From Pyropia yezoensis (Eukaryota > Rhodophyta > Bangiophyceae > Bangiales > Bangiaceae): a DNA stretch of 64,000 bases. Shown here in pieces: positions 11,819 through 22,178 of this stretch. Under the pieces are notes generated by a model. The model was not told where the DNA came from, searched no databases, and saw only the letters and a program-made list of their open reading frames with translations. Both the position numbers and the translations under genes were made by a program. The stretch is from assembly GCA_009829735.1 (NCBI GenBank), contig CM020620.1, positions 29,172,951 to 29,236,950 of the forward strand. Direction: 5' to 3'. Within the stretch, counting starts at the first letter, position 1. Every line of letters starts with the position of its first letter.

Positions 11819-11839
11819 CTCTCCCCAAGTTGGGGAGAG
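11819..11839. repeat. Perfect 10-bp palindrome just upstream of the antisense ATG
   Basis: CTCTCCCCAA, one base, then TTGGGGAGAG. It lies within a few bases of the ATG at 11816 on the minus strand, so the transcript would carry a small stem next to its start codon. Confidence 0.6.
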
Positions 11840-12649
11840 ACGCTCTGGCTATCGCAGCACGAGACCCGCCTCGAGTTGAGGGGGAGTCGGATCGTGGGTA
11901 TACGGGTGGCCTCCCCAGCGTGGGGCGGCCCAGTGGAAGGTGAAGGGGAGGTGGTGGTGATGGTGAAGTGTGAACTGAGGAGAGCAAGCTGCCGAGTGGG
12001 CAAGCTTGAGGAGAGGGGCGGTCAACGTGACCGCCTCCACATCCGTGTTACGTACTCGATGGGGGACAGCAAGTCGCGCCCCCAACGCCGAGACGTGCGT
12101 TTACGCACCCCCTCACAGGGCCGACCGGGTCGGTCGGAACTGAGGAGAGGGGAGTGTGGCAGTATTGACCCCCAGGTAGGGGGGCAACACGTGCCATGCA
12201 AGGGGCGGCAGGCCACTAGCCTGATCCGTTCCTCCCCCTGCATTTGGGTCCATATTCCCTAAGTTTGGGATAGTTAGCTTAGTAGTAAATCCAACTTGGA
12301 TTTGAGGGTTTTCTGCATTTATCGTCTTGAATTTTCGTGTGGCCCGGTGGGCAGGTGCTGGGGTGGGAGATTCTGAGTGTCGAGATTCTGAGTGGACCCT
12401 GGGGGGATAAGGGGAGGGACAGCGGGGCTTGGCCCTGCGTCCCCGTCCCGACCAAGAAACTGTTGGACCACACACCATCCTCTTGTTTGTCCGTGGGGGG
12501 TTTGCCCCACAACAGGGACAGAGTGTGTGCGACTTGCACTTCTTCCGGTTCCCCCGACACGGGAGGCAGCCCTAGCACACCGCCCCATTTTGGGTGCCGT
12601 GTGTGCTAGTGGTTTTTGCCACAGGTGGATCCGGGGTGGCAGGAGGCCC
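11840..12649 (-). other. B1 leader region of the antisense transcript, no gene seen
   Basis: Between the shared promoter block and the antisense ATG. Short open frames occur on both strands but none has convincing protein character. It may be an untranslated leader or hold an intron. It is not shared with B3, in which coding starts directly after the promoter block. Confidence 0.4.
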
Positions 12650-13213
12650 CGTCTCAAGAAAGCCGCAGCCGGCTCGACCCGGTACAAGGAACGCCCGGGC
12701 ACGAGCCAGGGAAGCGCGGGCACCCGCGCTTATAACCACACAGCTCAGCACAAGCGACACGGCAGCGCGGGCCGACCCGCGCCAGCCGAGCTACGAGGTC
12801 GCTCCACCCAGGCACCTGGGTCGGGGCCACGCCTCCCCCACACGGGGTAATCAAGGGGGGGGGTCACCCCACAACCGCGCCCACGCAACGCGGGCGGCCC
12901 CCGCCCCCACTCACTCGTCCACACGAGAGGGGCCCCCCTACCACCAGGCGCCTGGTGGCGGATCCGCTTGCACCACCCCTCGGAAAGGGGGGTCGTGAAC
13001 AAAAACCCGCATCGGGAATTCAACGGTCCGGAAAACGGATCGTGTGTGTACCACACAAAGGGGGGCACCCCCCTCAGACAACCCCGAAAAGGGGTGTCTG
13101 TCGTGACAGGGCGCAAAGCCCCACCCGACTGGTAAACGGTCGCGCGACCCACTTACATTCGGAAACCCGAATGCAACTCGACCCGAGGACGGGCCGAATC
13201 TAAGGGGGGGATA
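12650..13213 (-). promoter_or_regulatory. Conserved antisense promoter block and polypurine tract of B1
   Basis: Nearly identical to 46896-47455 in the opposite orientation. On the minus strand it has a TTATAA box (12730-12735) inside a GC-rich setting, with the short inverted motif GCGCGGGTGCCCGCGC right behind it. The end next to the LTR is the polypurine tract TAAGGGGGGGATA (13201-13213), serving the sense strand. One short block therefore seems to hold both the plus-strand primer of the element and the start of an antisense transcript. Confidence 0.6.
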
Positions 13214-13575
13214 TGTAGCAATATGGATGACCGTATTGTGACCCTAATACAGGGGGACTACTTCTAACCCTTACCTTTCCATTTGGGAGTCCGTATTGGT
13301 CACGGTATCTATAAGTTACGTATGACCAGAGGGACTTGCATCTTGGGGTGGAGAGTAGTTAGTAGTGTCTCCGAGGGTTTATAACGAGGGGGCCGGCGGC
13401 GAATCCAACGCCGGCCATGGTAGAACAACAAACCCCTCCCATTTGGGCTCCCATCTTGGTCCCGTGGCTTGCGCTTCAAGGACAGGAACCTTGGCCTCCC
13501 GGTGAGGTTGGTGCCGATCCCCCTTGGTAAGTGTTCCCTGAGAGTGGACGTGCAGCGGATACCTATTGTGGTACA
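13214..13575 (+). repeat. 3' LTR of element B1
   Basis: 362 bp, starts TGTAGCAATATGG, ends TGTGGTACA. Matches the LTRs at 22179-22540 (same orientation) and at 28422-28783, 46533-46895 and 56819-57181 (reverse). The expected terminal inverted motif is TGTAGCA..TGCTACA. Confidence 0.9.
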
Positions 13576-14198
13576 CGGGGGCGGCGGCCGGCGGCCGGCG
13601 GGGGCAGCGGTCGGCCAGCGGTGGGGGCAGCTGCCGGCCAGCGACGGGGGCGGCGGGCAGCCGGCGGCGGGGGCGGCGGCCGGCGGCCGGCGGGGGCGGC
13701 GGCCGGCGGCCGGCGGGGGCGGCCGCCACCAGGCGGCGGCGGGCAACGGGCGGGCAGCGGTGTTCACCCGGCGGCAGGTGCAACACCCGGCGGTGGTGCC
13801 GGTCGTAGGGGCCGAGCGGCGCGGCGAGCGGGGGCAATGAGCAGCGCGGGGCGGGGGCGGCGCGCGGGGGGGGGGGGGGGCGTTGCGGGGGGGGGGGGGG
13901 GCGGCGCGGGCGGGGGGGGGCGTGGCGGGAGCGTGCGCGCCGTGGTGGCGGGAGCCCCACGGGGGTAATGAATGCCCCAGTACATGCTACGTCAAGTAGC
14001 CACAAGTAGCTTTCGGGACACACGTGTGCGCGACGGGGGCCGGCGGCGGGGGCCCGGCCGGAGGCTGGCCGTCGGCTGCTGTGGTGCGTCGACGGGCACG
14101 GCGCGCTCTCAGAGCTCCTCAGCGACCACCCACCAAAAAATATTTCCATTGTGATCGAGAATCCTGGATACTGCATGAAATCGATGAACACAGCTGGG
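13576..14198. repeat. GC-extreme low-complexity DNA
   Basis: Starts directly at the LTR border with GGCGGCCGGC-type repeats (about 13576-13760), then long G runs near 13868-13882 and 13889-13920. The frames on both strands are Gly/Arg or Ala/Pro strings and I accept none as a gene. 14100-14198 is more AT-rich and may be 3' flank of the minus-strand gene to the right. Confidence 0.7.
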
Positions 14199-14320
14199 AA
14201 TCGATGAACGCCCATACGGGCCATTTAGGGCACCCCCCCAGAACTGGCTGGAATCGAGGTGTTCATCAAATCAAAACACTGGCCCGAATGGGGCATAACG
14301 GCCGATCGTTCATCGATTTT
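14199..14320. repeat. Inverted repeat around ATCGATGAACG
   Basis: AATCGATGAACG near 14200 is repeated in reverse complement as CGTTCATCGATT near 14308-14319, about 85 bp apart; a further direct copy (AATCGATGAAC) stands near 14165. Inside are GGGCC / GGCCC partners. It could be a small MITE relic or a terminator-like hairpin for the minus-strand gene. Confidence 0.4.
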
Positions 14321-14339
14321 TTGCAGAATATACATAGGT

Positions 14340-15516
14340 GGCGACAACGTCCCCCCCCCGCGGCGTCCACGCCGACCGCCACCCCCCCCCCCGCGGCGTC
14401 CCGCCCCGTCTTGACGACGCCCACCACCCGCCCCGCCCACCACTCGCCCCGCCGCCGCCGCCGGCACGTCCCCCTCCGCACCACCACCACCACCACCACC
14501 ACCGGCGGCGGCCACCGCCGCCGCCGCCGCCGCCGCCGCCGGCCGCCCCTCCCCCAGACAGCCGACGACCAGCTCCCCCGACCGCCGCAGCCCCTGCACG
14601 CGGCCGCCGCCGCCGTAGCGGCGGCGGCGGGCGCCCAACGCGCCGCGACGGTGCCGGCCGCGTCCCAGGTCACCACCGTCGGTGGCGGGTCGGCGGCGGC
14701 ATCAGCGGCGGCGGCGGCGGCGGCGTCCCCCCCCTCACGGTCGCGCTTGCGGCCGCCGGCCGCCGCGGCGGCCGCGGCGGCGGCGTCACCTCCCCCGCCC
14801 CCCCCCCCGCCACGGGGCGGTGAGGCCGGTCAGCACAACAACGGCGCGGCCGGCCGCCCCCCCCCCGGCCACAACAACGCGCGCCACCACCCCCGTCGCC
14901 CCATCCACCACCGACACGCTGCCGTCGGCAGCGGCGGCGGCGAGGCGGAGGTCGTCCCCCCCCCCCCTTCCCCCCCCCAGCGGCGGCACCCCCCCCCCCC
15001 CAGCCACGCAACGCCCAGCGCGGCCCCCCCCCCCCAGCGTGGCGGCCGCGAGCACCACCCCCGCCGCCGCGCTGAGCACCACCCCCACCCCCCGCGTCGT
15101 TGCCGCCGCGACGCGGCTGCCGGCGGGGTGCCACGCCACCGCCGCCGCCGCCGCCGCGGGCAGCGCCGCCGCCCACAACCGCTGCCGCGGCGGCGCCGCG
15201 GCGGGCCCGCGCGACAGCCGCCATCCCGCCAGCGCGGTGGCGGCGGCGGTGGCGAGGCGGCTGGCCGCAGGGCGGCCGCCGCGGCGACGGCCGTGACGGC
15301 AGGCGCGGGGTCCCGCCGGTGGCGGCGGCGGTGGTGGCGGCGGCCGCGCAGACGGCGGCGGCGGCGGGCGCGGCCGCCGCGACGGACCAGGCGCGCAGCG
15401 TGCCGTCGCTGCAGCTGCCGAGGAAGGCGGGCGGCACCACCGCCGCGGCGGTTAGGTGGACGCCGGGGCGGAGCGCCGCGACGGCCGTCACGCGCGTCGC
15501 GGAGCCGGGCGGGGAG

Positions 15517-15551
<35 letters not shown>

Positions 15552-16475
15552 GCCGCCCGCCACGACGCCGCCACCGCCGCCGCCGCCACCCCCGCCACCG
15601 CCGCCGTCGGCGGCCACCGCCCACGTGTCCCGGGGCCGGCCGAGCAGGTCCACCACCGCCCGCGGCGCGACCGCCTTCCCCCCCCCGGTGGCCCCCCCTC
15701 CCCCCCCGTCGTCATCGGCGCCCCCCTCCCCCCAGCCGACCGCCGCCACCGGCGGCCGCGCGTCGGCCGGCGCGGCCTCGTACAGGATCCCCCAGTGGAG
15801 CAGCCGCAGCAGCCGGCCCGGTGGCGGCGGCCGCGCCGACGCGTCGACCGCCGCGGCGAGCGCGGCGCCCCCGCCGTCGCCGCCGCCGTCGACCAGGTGC
15901 AGGTACGCCGCCTCGGCAATGTCTGTGACGAGCGCCTCGGGGAGGGCGGTTGGCGGCGCGAGCGCCGCGGCGGCCGCCGCCCAGTCGGCGGCGCGGAGCG
16001 CGGCGGGTAGCGTGGCGGGCGCGGCGGCCGCGCGGCCGCCGCCCGCCTCGGCGGCGAGCGCGGCGGCGGTGGCGGGCAGGCGCGCCTCGAAGAGGTAGTG
16101 GAAGTTGCCGCCGCCGCCGACGCCGCCTCGTGGCTGCCTCCTTCCCTCCGCCGCCGCTACCGGTCGTCGGCCGCTCCTCCCCGCCGCCGCCGCCACCGCC
16201 ACGGCCACCGGCTGGTGGCCGTTCCCCCGCCGCTGCCGCCGCCACCGCCGCCACCGGCCGGCCGCCGGGGCCGCCGCTGCCGGCTGGTTGCCGGCCTCGC
16301 CTCTGCCGGCTCGTCGCTTCCCCTCCGCCGCTGCCGCCGCCGCCGGCATCGCCGACTGGCCCCGGCCGCAGCGCCGCACCTGTCGCTGCCGCCGCCGGCT
16401 GCTCTCCGCCTCTTTGCGAGCGTGGCACGTGGACGAGATCCACCGGCTGTCAGCAGGCTGCGTGCCGCCTGTCAT
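14340..16475 (-). CDS. Probable WD40-repeat protein gene, frame not continuous
   Basis: The minus strand reads Ala/Gly-rich but with convincing pieces: LPEALVTDIAEAAYLHLVD and LLRLLHWGILYEAA (about 15740-15960), then WD40-style blades LGSCSDGTLRAWSVA (about 15380-15420), VAWHPAGSRVAAATTRGVGVVL (about 15060-15140) and LRLAAAAADGSVSVVDGATGVVARVV (about 14880-14960). The blades fall in different frames, separated by G or C homopolymers and (GGC)n, which suggests assembly slips or small introns. The start is uncertain; ATG at 16475 is only the most distal one. A WD40 scaffold protein is the best reading; I cannot name the family. Confidence 0.5.
16418..16438. repeat. 21-bp motif with G-box, shared with 29323-29343
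   Basis: Contains GTGGCACGTGGACGAG with a CACGTG core. The same 21 bases occur at 29323-29343, where they form half of a perfect palindrome. No other similarity extends around the two sites. Confidence 0.5.
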
Positions 16476-16779
16476 CTGTTCCTTAGTTAACCTTAGCTAA
16501 TCAAGATCGAAACCTCTTAATTACGATTGAAGGCATCTAACTGAGATCGAATGCTGCTATTCCCGGAGCTCGGGGAGGGTGCCGCCCGCGCAACGCGATA
16601 TTGAGCGATCGTTTGTCAACTTGCTTCACAGAGGTCAGGAAAGTGCGGAAAACTATGATGGTTCCATGAAGCATGAGCAAGCTGGCTTTTTTTTAATTTA
16701 TTTATGAAGTCCCGCCGACTGTCTCAAATTTGGGGATCCTGCCATATTTCTACTGGATCATGACGCGGCCACGATCAAA
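16476..16779. other. Intergenic, more AT-rich, nothing recognised
   Basis: Short repeated phrases around GATCGAA (16503-16550) and a T-rich run near 16687-16710. It separates the divergent WD40-like gene and the NTPase gene, so promoters for both may lie here. No motif can be called with confidence. Confidence 0.5.
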
Positions 16780-19700
16780 ATGAGCCACACCGCGCTGGCG
16801 GCCGTGGCGCGACCCCCGAAAGTTGCCACGTCACCGAAGTGCGCGACCCGACCACGCAGGCCCGCGCGCCCTGCGGTAGACCCTCTTCATCGCCAGCGTG
16901 ACGACCGCGGTCGACGCGTGCGCCTGTCCATGCACTTGCGCCTTCACGCGACACCAGTGCGCGGGGTCCTGACGGCGCGGCCCCGCACGGCCGCGTACGG
17001 CGGTGCATCCGCTTTCGCCCCCGCACCGGGGCCTGCACCGCTGCCGCCATCGAGCGCGGCATTGTCGTCCGCCCTGGAGGCGGCACCTACGACGTCTGCC
17101 TCGTGCAGCCCGCGCGCCCGCGCGCCCTGTGCACCGCCAGTGGCGGCAACGTCCATGCCCGGAGTTGGCGTGGACGAGCACATGGAAGCGGGTAAGGACC
17201 GAGCCGGAGGAGCGGCTGCCTCGGCTGCTGGTATGTGCTTGAGGGTTTCTGCTTGTCGTTGGACGCATGCACTTTGCTTGGTATCTTTCTCCCTTCGCTG
17301 TGGGAGGCGTCTAAGACGTCCTTGTAGCTGCAGAGCAAGTGTCACCACCTCACTGCGCGATTGCGTGGTTGCGGCGCCGCTTCTTCGCGCCTGGAAGTGC
17401 TTTCTCGCATGAAGTATTCTCGGACGCGAACGCTGACTGTGGTCTCTGGGCTTGAGCAGCACCCGTAGTCGCTCTTCTTTCACGTTTTTGCTCGTATATG
17501 TATTCTTTTTCTGCTTTGGCGCACGCGCGTTAGATGGCGGAGCTGGCTCAGCCCGTGGTGCGCATGAAGATGTGTCCTCTGGTGCGAAGCGACCTCACAT
17601 GCCGACGCCGATCGCAGCCGTTGAAGGTGGTGCACCGTCGTCGCCGCGAAAGAGGCGTGTCACGTCCACCCTCCCTGCGGCCGCATCAACTGGAGGGGGC
17701 GCTGCGGGGCCGGCGGCTGGGACGACCGCAGCGCAGCGGACAGTTGACTCCCATCCCACTGAAGGGGGTCATTATCCGTCCACTGCTTCGGGCAGCAGTC
17801 GGCTGCGTGCGCTTCGTGATCGTCGCGAAGAGCTTCGTGACACGCTAGCAGGGGCGGAGCAGGACATCAAGAAGAAAGAGACTGTGAAAGAGACGCTGGC
17901 AGAGAAGCTGAAACGTCTGGATGAGCAGCTGGATCGGCCTTGCCTGCGCGCGGAGGACGAGCGTGAGATGAAGGCCCAGCGGCGAATGCTTTATGGCGAG
18001 ATCGGCGTCGCCAACGCGGCTCTTGTTGGCCTATATGAAGACAAGCGGCGCACTAAGAACGGCGTTGCGGTGCTTGAGCAGGAGATTGCAGCCGAAGAGG
18101 GGGCGCGGAGGAAGGCCGACAACGAGGTACGTGTCTCTCGCCTACTGTTTCGTTGCTTGGCGTGTTTTGCGACTTTCTATTTGGCGGTGTTGTTCGTGTG
18201 TCTCGCCCTTGACCCAGATGGTCGGCATGCTGCACAGCGTCCTCGATAGTCCATTCTGCAACTGTGTGACCATACGATCAAAACTGACGGCACGACTGTC
18301 AACTACTGCGCCTTTGTCTGCCACGGTGTTCTGTTGATTGGTTTTTTGTCTTGTAGTTGCCAAGTGTTGTGCATCGCTTGGAGGCGACGGAGGTCCTGGA
18401 CGCGCGGGCGCAGTACAGTCGTCAGTTCCTGGCCAACGCGGGGTTCGAACTTCGTGGGAGTGACGACGTCGTCGGCGCCATAGACGCCTGAGTTCTTCAA
18501 AACCTCGCACCTACCGGCGAGAAGTCCAACGTGCTCGTTGTGAATGGCCCGTCGGGGTCTGGGAAGACGCGGGTTGGGTTCGAGGCGCTGTCCCGATCAA
18601 CTGCGCTTTCCGGGGACCTGCTGCGCGCGCTGGAGCAGAAGGCTCGCTGTTCCGTGTTGACCATCCCGCTGTTCATCGACTTCAACAACGGCTTCAGCTA
18701 CCTTGATGGCGTGGATGGCGGCAACATGGACCAGAACCTTGGAGTTCGTCTGGCTGCCCGCGCTTTGCGCGTCTCTGCAGCCAGGGTGAGGAGGGACAAC
18801 GGTAGGAGCTTGGACGGCTTGGAGACCGCCGAAGTGCTGACGGCGATCGTCAAAGGCTCCCTCCGTCGGGCGTCTGAGGCGGCTGCTGCCCCTCCTGGCG
18901 TCGTCCTCCTTGTACTTCATCTTGACGAGTACCAGGTCTACCTGAAGGACCTGATGGAGCTGCAGGGCCGCACGTCCGAAGGCGCGGAGTTGTGCTTTAA
19001 GAAGATGCTCAGTGCGGCCGACGACTGGGTTTGCTCGGCGAGTGCTGCGGTCGGTGCCAAGCTGGTCTTCTTTCCCGTTGTTACAGGAACGCCTGTGGCT
19101 GGTGTGAAGCTGTTGCTCACCGACAAACTCACACAAAGGTCCATCTCCCCCGGCCGCTTGCTGTTGGAGGCGTCTGCGGAGCTGCTTGCCGACGTCCTTA
19201 CCGATGGAGCGGAGCGGTCTCCCCTGCGTCCGGGTGCGGTGGAGGCGTTGCTTGCCAGTCACCAGGCCCGCAACGCATTGGGCGACACGGACTTCCTGCC
19301 GCGGCACGTGGTCCACCTCGGGAAGAAAGCTCTCGAGGTCTTGCCCGCAGCCGGTGATGGGGCTGCCATGGTGTCTGGCATCGACTGGGCGCTCGCAATG
19401 GGTCCGTTGGAGATGGCAACGCTGCCGCTGCGTCGTGTTGAGAACGCATCTACGCTGGCCCTACTGGCCCTCTCTCAAGTCCCGGTGCAGTTGGATCGGA
19501 CGCCCTTCCCCGTCCAGCGCGATATGATCAATGCTGTAGTTGCTGGAGTGGTCGAGCTTGAACCTGTAGGAGACGACTTCTACGTCGTGCGCGTCCCCCT
19601 TATTCAGCTTAGGCGGTGGGGCTTGGCTTCCATCCTGCCGGTGCACCTGCTGTCCCAGACCCTTTGCACGTGGGAGCAGGTGGAGCTGATCGTAGGATAC

Positions 19701-20342
19701 TGCCTGACTGCGGCGCTGCGGCCGATCTTGCGGTCGTCACCGCTGTCTATTCACAACCTGTTTCCTGGTGCGTTGGGCTGCGACGAACTACGTCCGCACG
19801 AGCTGATCTTGGAGGAGCCGTGTTCGCTGTACGTGGAGGAGACCCATTTCATCACCCGCGGTAGGCCTGTGGCGCAGATGCGGATGGCTTTGCGAGCTCG
19901 GAAGGAGTTCGAGATGGCGTACGACGAGGTGATGCTGACCGACGGCGTGTTTTTGGCGTGCCGCGGAAACATGGCAGTGGACATCCGCTTTTCGTTGCCT
20001 ATGCGTCGTCGCGGAGAGCGGAGGGGCATGCTGCACGTATTCGTGCAAACCAAGCAGACCGGAACGAGCCGCAGGGTGTCTGACGGCGCCGTGGATGCCT
20101 GGTACCAGTGCGCCAGGCTCACCACGGCAAACTGGGCCACCGACGACGACCAAGTGCTGTACGTCTACTTCTCCAACAAGAAGTTGACCGATGATGGAGT
20201 CATCGCTCTTCGTTCCAAGCAGTTTTTCAAGGCACGTCCTGGCCTCGTGGTGGTGACCCTTGACGAGCTTTCCTGCGTTGTACCTCCCTTTCTCCTGACT
20301 CGCTTCACAACAGCGGCGCAAGTGCAGCGGCAATCGGTGTAA
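16780..20342 (+). CDS. Crinkler-RHS-like protein: coiled coil, P-loop NTPase, REase-fold end
   Basis: Model: exons 16780-17230, 17534-18126, 18357-20342. Introns begin GTATGT and GTACGT and end TTAG and GTAG; phases agree and the summed length is a multiple of three (1009 residues). The first exon is low-complexity Ala/Pro/Arg and least certain. The second carries an Arg/Lys/Glu coiled coil (about 17790-18126). The last has Walker A GPSGSGKT (18546-18569), Walker B VVLLVLHLDE (18900-18929) and, near the end, D484 with VQTKQ (Q506-x-K508 counted from 18531), the D..QxK pattern of PD-(D/E)XK nucleases. NTPase plus such a nuclease is the core of Crinkler-RHS-type effectors, known from oomycetes, fungi, algae and others, acting in nuclei. 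The frame appears broken about once, unless splicing differs from this model, so it may be a fossil. Confidence 0.55.
18127..18356 (+). other. Intron of the NTPase gene
   Basis: 230 bp, GTACGT..TTTTTTGTCTTGTAG, phase 0, with a pyrimidine-rich 3' end. Coding character changes sharply at both borders. Confidence 0.7.
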
Positions 20343-20496
20343 AGGGTATCTCAGCGGCCTCTTTCACAGACGGCCGCGGGGCGACCGCCGTCCCGGACGC
20401 GTGCTTAGACAACACAGTGGCTGCGGCGGAGGCGTTGGTGGCGGCCTCATAGAGCTGCACGCGGCGGGGGCAGTTGCGGAGGCGGACCCGACCGGG
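20343..20496. other. Short intergenic stretch
   Basis: Between the NTPase gene stop and the dynein fragment. Open on both strands with Ala/Thr-rich text; nothing recognised. Confidence 0.4.
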
Positions 20497-20709
20497 CGGC
20501 GCGGCGCCACCTGGGTGGTCCTGGACGGGAACGTGGACCCCGAGTCTGCCCAGTCCCTCAGCTCGGTCCTCGACGACACGCGGCTGCTGACGCTGCCGCC
20601 GGGGGAGCGGCTGCCGCTGCCCGCGTCCGTGCGGCTGGTGCTGGAGTTCGACGGCCTGCCGCGAGCGAACTCGTCGACCGTGTCGCAGTGTGGGATGATT
20701 CGGTCCGCG
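20497..20709 (+). pseudogene. Fragment of a dynein heavy chain AAA2 module
   Basis: About 71 residues: TWVVLDGNVDPESAQSLSSV, then LDDTRLLTLPPGERLPLPAS, VRLVLEFDGLPRANSSTV and SQCGMI. This follows the cytoplasmic dynein heavy chain AAA2 text closely ([21 protein letters not shown], then DNKLLTLPNGERLSLP, FEV, ATVSRCGM). The conserved Arg of SRCGM is Gln here. No Walker A of the same module lies upstream, and downstream the text turns into Ala/Val low complexity, so this is an isolated piece: either a relic or one exon of a gene whose other exons I cannot see. Confidence 0.75.
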
Positions 20710-22178
20710 TCGTCGGGCGTGCCGCTGGGCGCCCACCTGGCACGGGTCGTGGCGGTGGTCGAAGACGGCGCGCCGGGGGCGGTTGCCGCCCTGGCGCCAC
20801 TGTTTGATTGGGGGATTGACGCAGACGCCTTATCGGCCGTCGCCGCCGCCGTCTGTGTCGACGACCGCTGTGGTGTCGTTGCCGGCGTCTGCGGCGGCGT
20901 CGGCGTCGGCAGGGGCGGCGGCGACTGCGGCGGCGGAGGATGCCGCCACTCAGCGGCCCGTGGCCGACCATGCAAGCGCGGTGCAGGTGCTCGACGCGGC
21001 GGCGTCTCTGCGAGTGGGCGGCGGCCGAGGCCGGAGCGCAGGGCGGTCGCCGCGGCGGCAGACGTGGACGCGGTCGCGTCGGTGGTAAGTGACTGAGCGG
21101 TCAGCGCGGCGACGGGCTGGGGAAGGGGGTGGGGGGTCGGCGGGCTCGAAGGGCGCCCCTCGGAAGGGGTGCTGCCCGCCGCCGCCGCCGCCGCCCGCCT
21201 CCGCGCCTATTACGTCAAGGCGCTTCTGGTGGCGCTGGCGGCGGCGGGGGTCGCAAGCCTGCCGGCGGCCCGCCGCGGAGCGCTCGTCGAGCGCCTGCGC
21301 GCGCTGGTGCGGGCGCTCGTGGTGGCCGCTCGCTTCCTGGAAGGCTTCGTGGCCATGCCCGCTCGCCACCTGACGCTCGTCGACGTGGCCGTCGACCCGC
21401 ATACCGGCGCGTACGTGGCACTTCGTGGCGCTGCACGGCGGCGATGACGGCGGCGCCAGTGGCAGCGGCGGCGGTGGCGATGGCGGCGACGGCGGCGGTA
21501 GGGAGCCCGTTGGGTGCCCGCCGGCGGCGCGGGCTCGGCGGCGCGCGCGGCGGCCCTCTCGACGGCTGTGTCGGCCGACGCGGGGGCGCCGGTGGCGTCG
21601 GCGGGGGTGGCTGGGTGGCCCGCCGAGCCGGCCGGCGGCGGCGGCGTGGCGGCGGCCGCCGCCGCCACCGCCACCATTGTCGTCGACTCCGTCCCATCCG
21701 CTGCCGCCGTCGCGGCGGGGGCCAAGTCCCCCGCCTCGGCCGGCGCCAAGGCGCCCGCCGCGGTGTCACACCTCGCTACCCACAACGAAGCGGCCGTGTC
21801 GCCGCTGGTGGACTCGTGGTGGGAGCTCGCGTCGGCGGTGTCGGAGCTCCTCGGCTTCCCCCGCTGCCAGCCTCCCGCCCGGCCGTCACCGTGGTCGCCC
21901 GGAAGACGCTGGCGAGCAGCAGCGGCGGCGGCTGCGGCGGCCCTGCGGGGTAGGTGGAGAGCAGAAACCCATGTTGCACAACAGAGTACTTGACGAAAAA
22001 TGCACTATCTGATTTTATCGGAGAACAATACCTATACTCCCGACTTGGCTTACATCTCGTGCATTCTTCTCCTAACCAAATGCGCCGCTCGTCTCATGTG
22101 ATTGGCTGTCCCATAATTTCACCGTAAAACCTGAGGAGTGCATCCCGAGTTCATCATTGCTGCTTAAACGAGTATAGT
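20710..22178 (+). other. Ala/Gly-rich region with one possible exon, otherwise unassigned
   Basis: The plus frame at about 21175-21445 reads LRAYYVKALLVALAAAGV, ALVERLRALVRALVVAARFLE and MPARHLTLVDVAVDPHTGAYVAL, which has real protein character and could be a further exon of the dynein-related piece or of another gene; I recognise no family. 21450-21990 is (GGC)n-driven Ala/Gly text ending with VDSWWELASAVSELLGF. 21990-22178 is AT-rich without features. Confidence 0.35.

Larger units (their letters stand above)
1..13575 (+). mobile_element. Family B Ty3/gypsy LTR element B1, 3' part only, split by element A
   Basis: The right end is a 362-bp LTR (13214-13575) preceded by a polypurine tract and by about 560 bp nearly identical to the same region of the full-length copy at 46533-57181. 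The element is in plus orientation, and its gag and pol would lie beyond the left edge. Element A (304-11126) sits inside it: the 5-bp target duplication CAACC flanks A on both sides, so 1-303 and 11127 onward were once adjacent. What remains is mainly the antisense-gene region between pol and the 3' LTR. It is an incomplete, disrupted fossil. Confidence 0.75.

Noticed and set aside
14024-15928. Plus-strand frame of about 634 codons opposite the WD40-like gene
   Set aside because: Pure His/Pro/Arg/Ala composition; the minus strand carries the WD40-like blades.
16831-17268. Minus-strand frame with MKRVYRRARGPAWSGRAL text, and an alternative plus frame reading IERGIVVRPGGGTYDVCLVQP
   Set aside because: Both have some protein character, but the phase-consistent splice into the coiled-coil exon favours the frame from 16780; I keep them only as alternatives.
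17452-17533. Apparent signal peptide (FTFLLVYVFFFCFGARA) before the coiled coil
   Set aside because: There is no ATG, and the hydrophobic text is the translation of a pyrimidine-rich intron end (ending CGCGCGTTAG).
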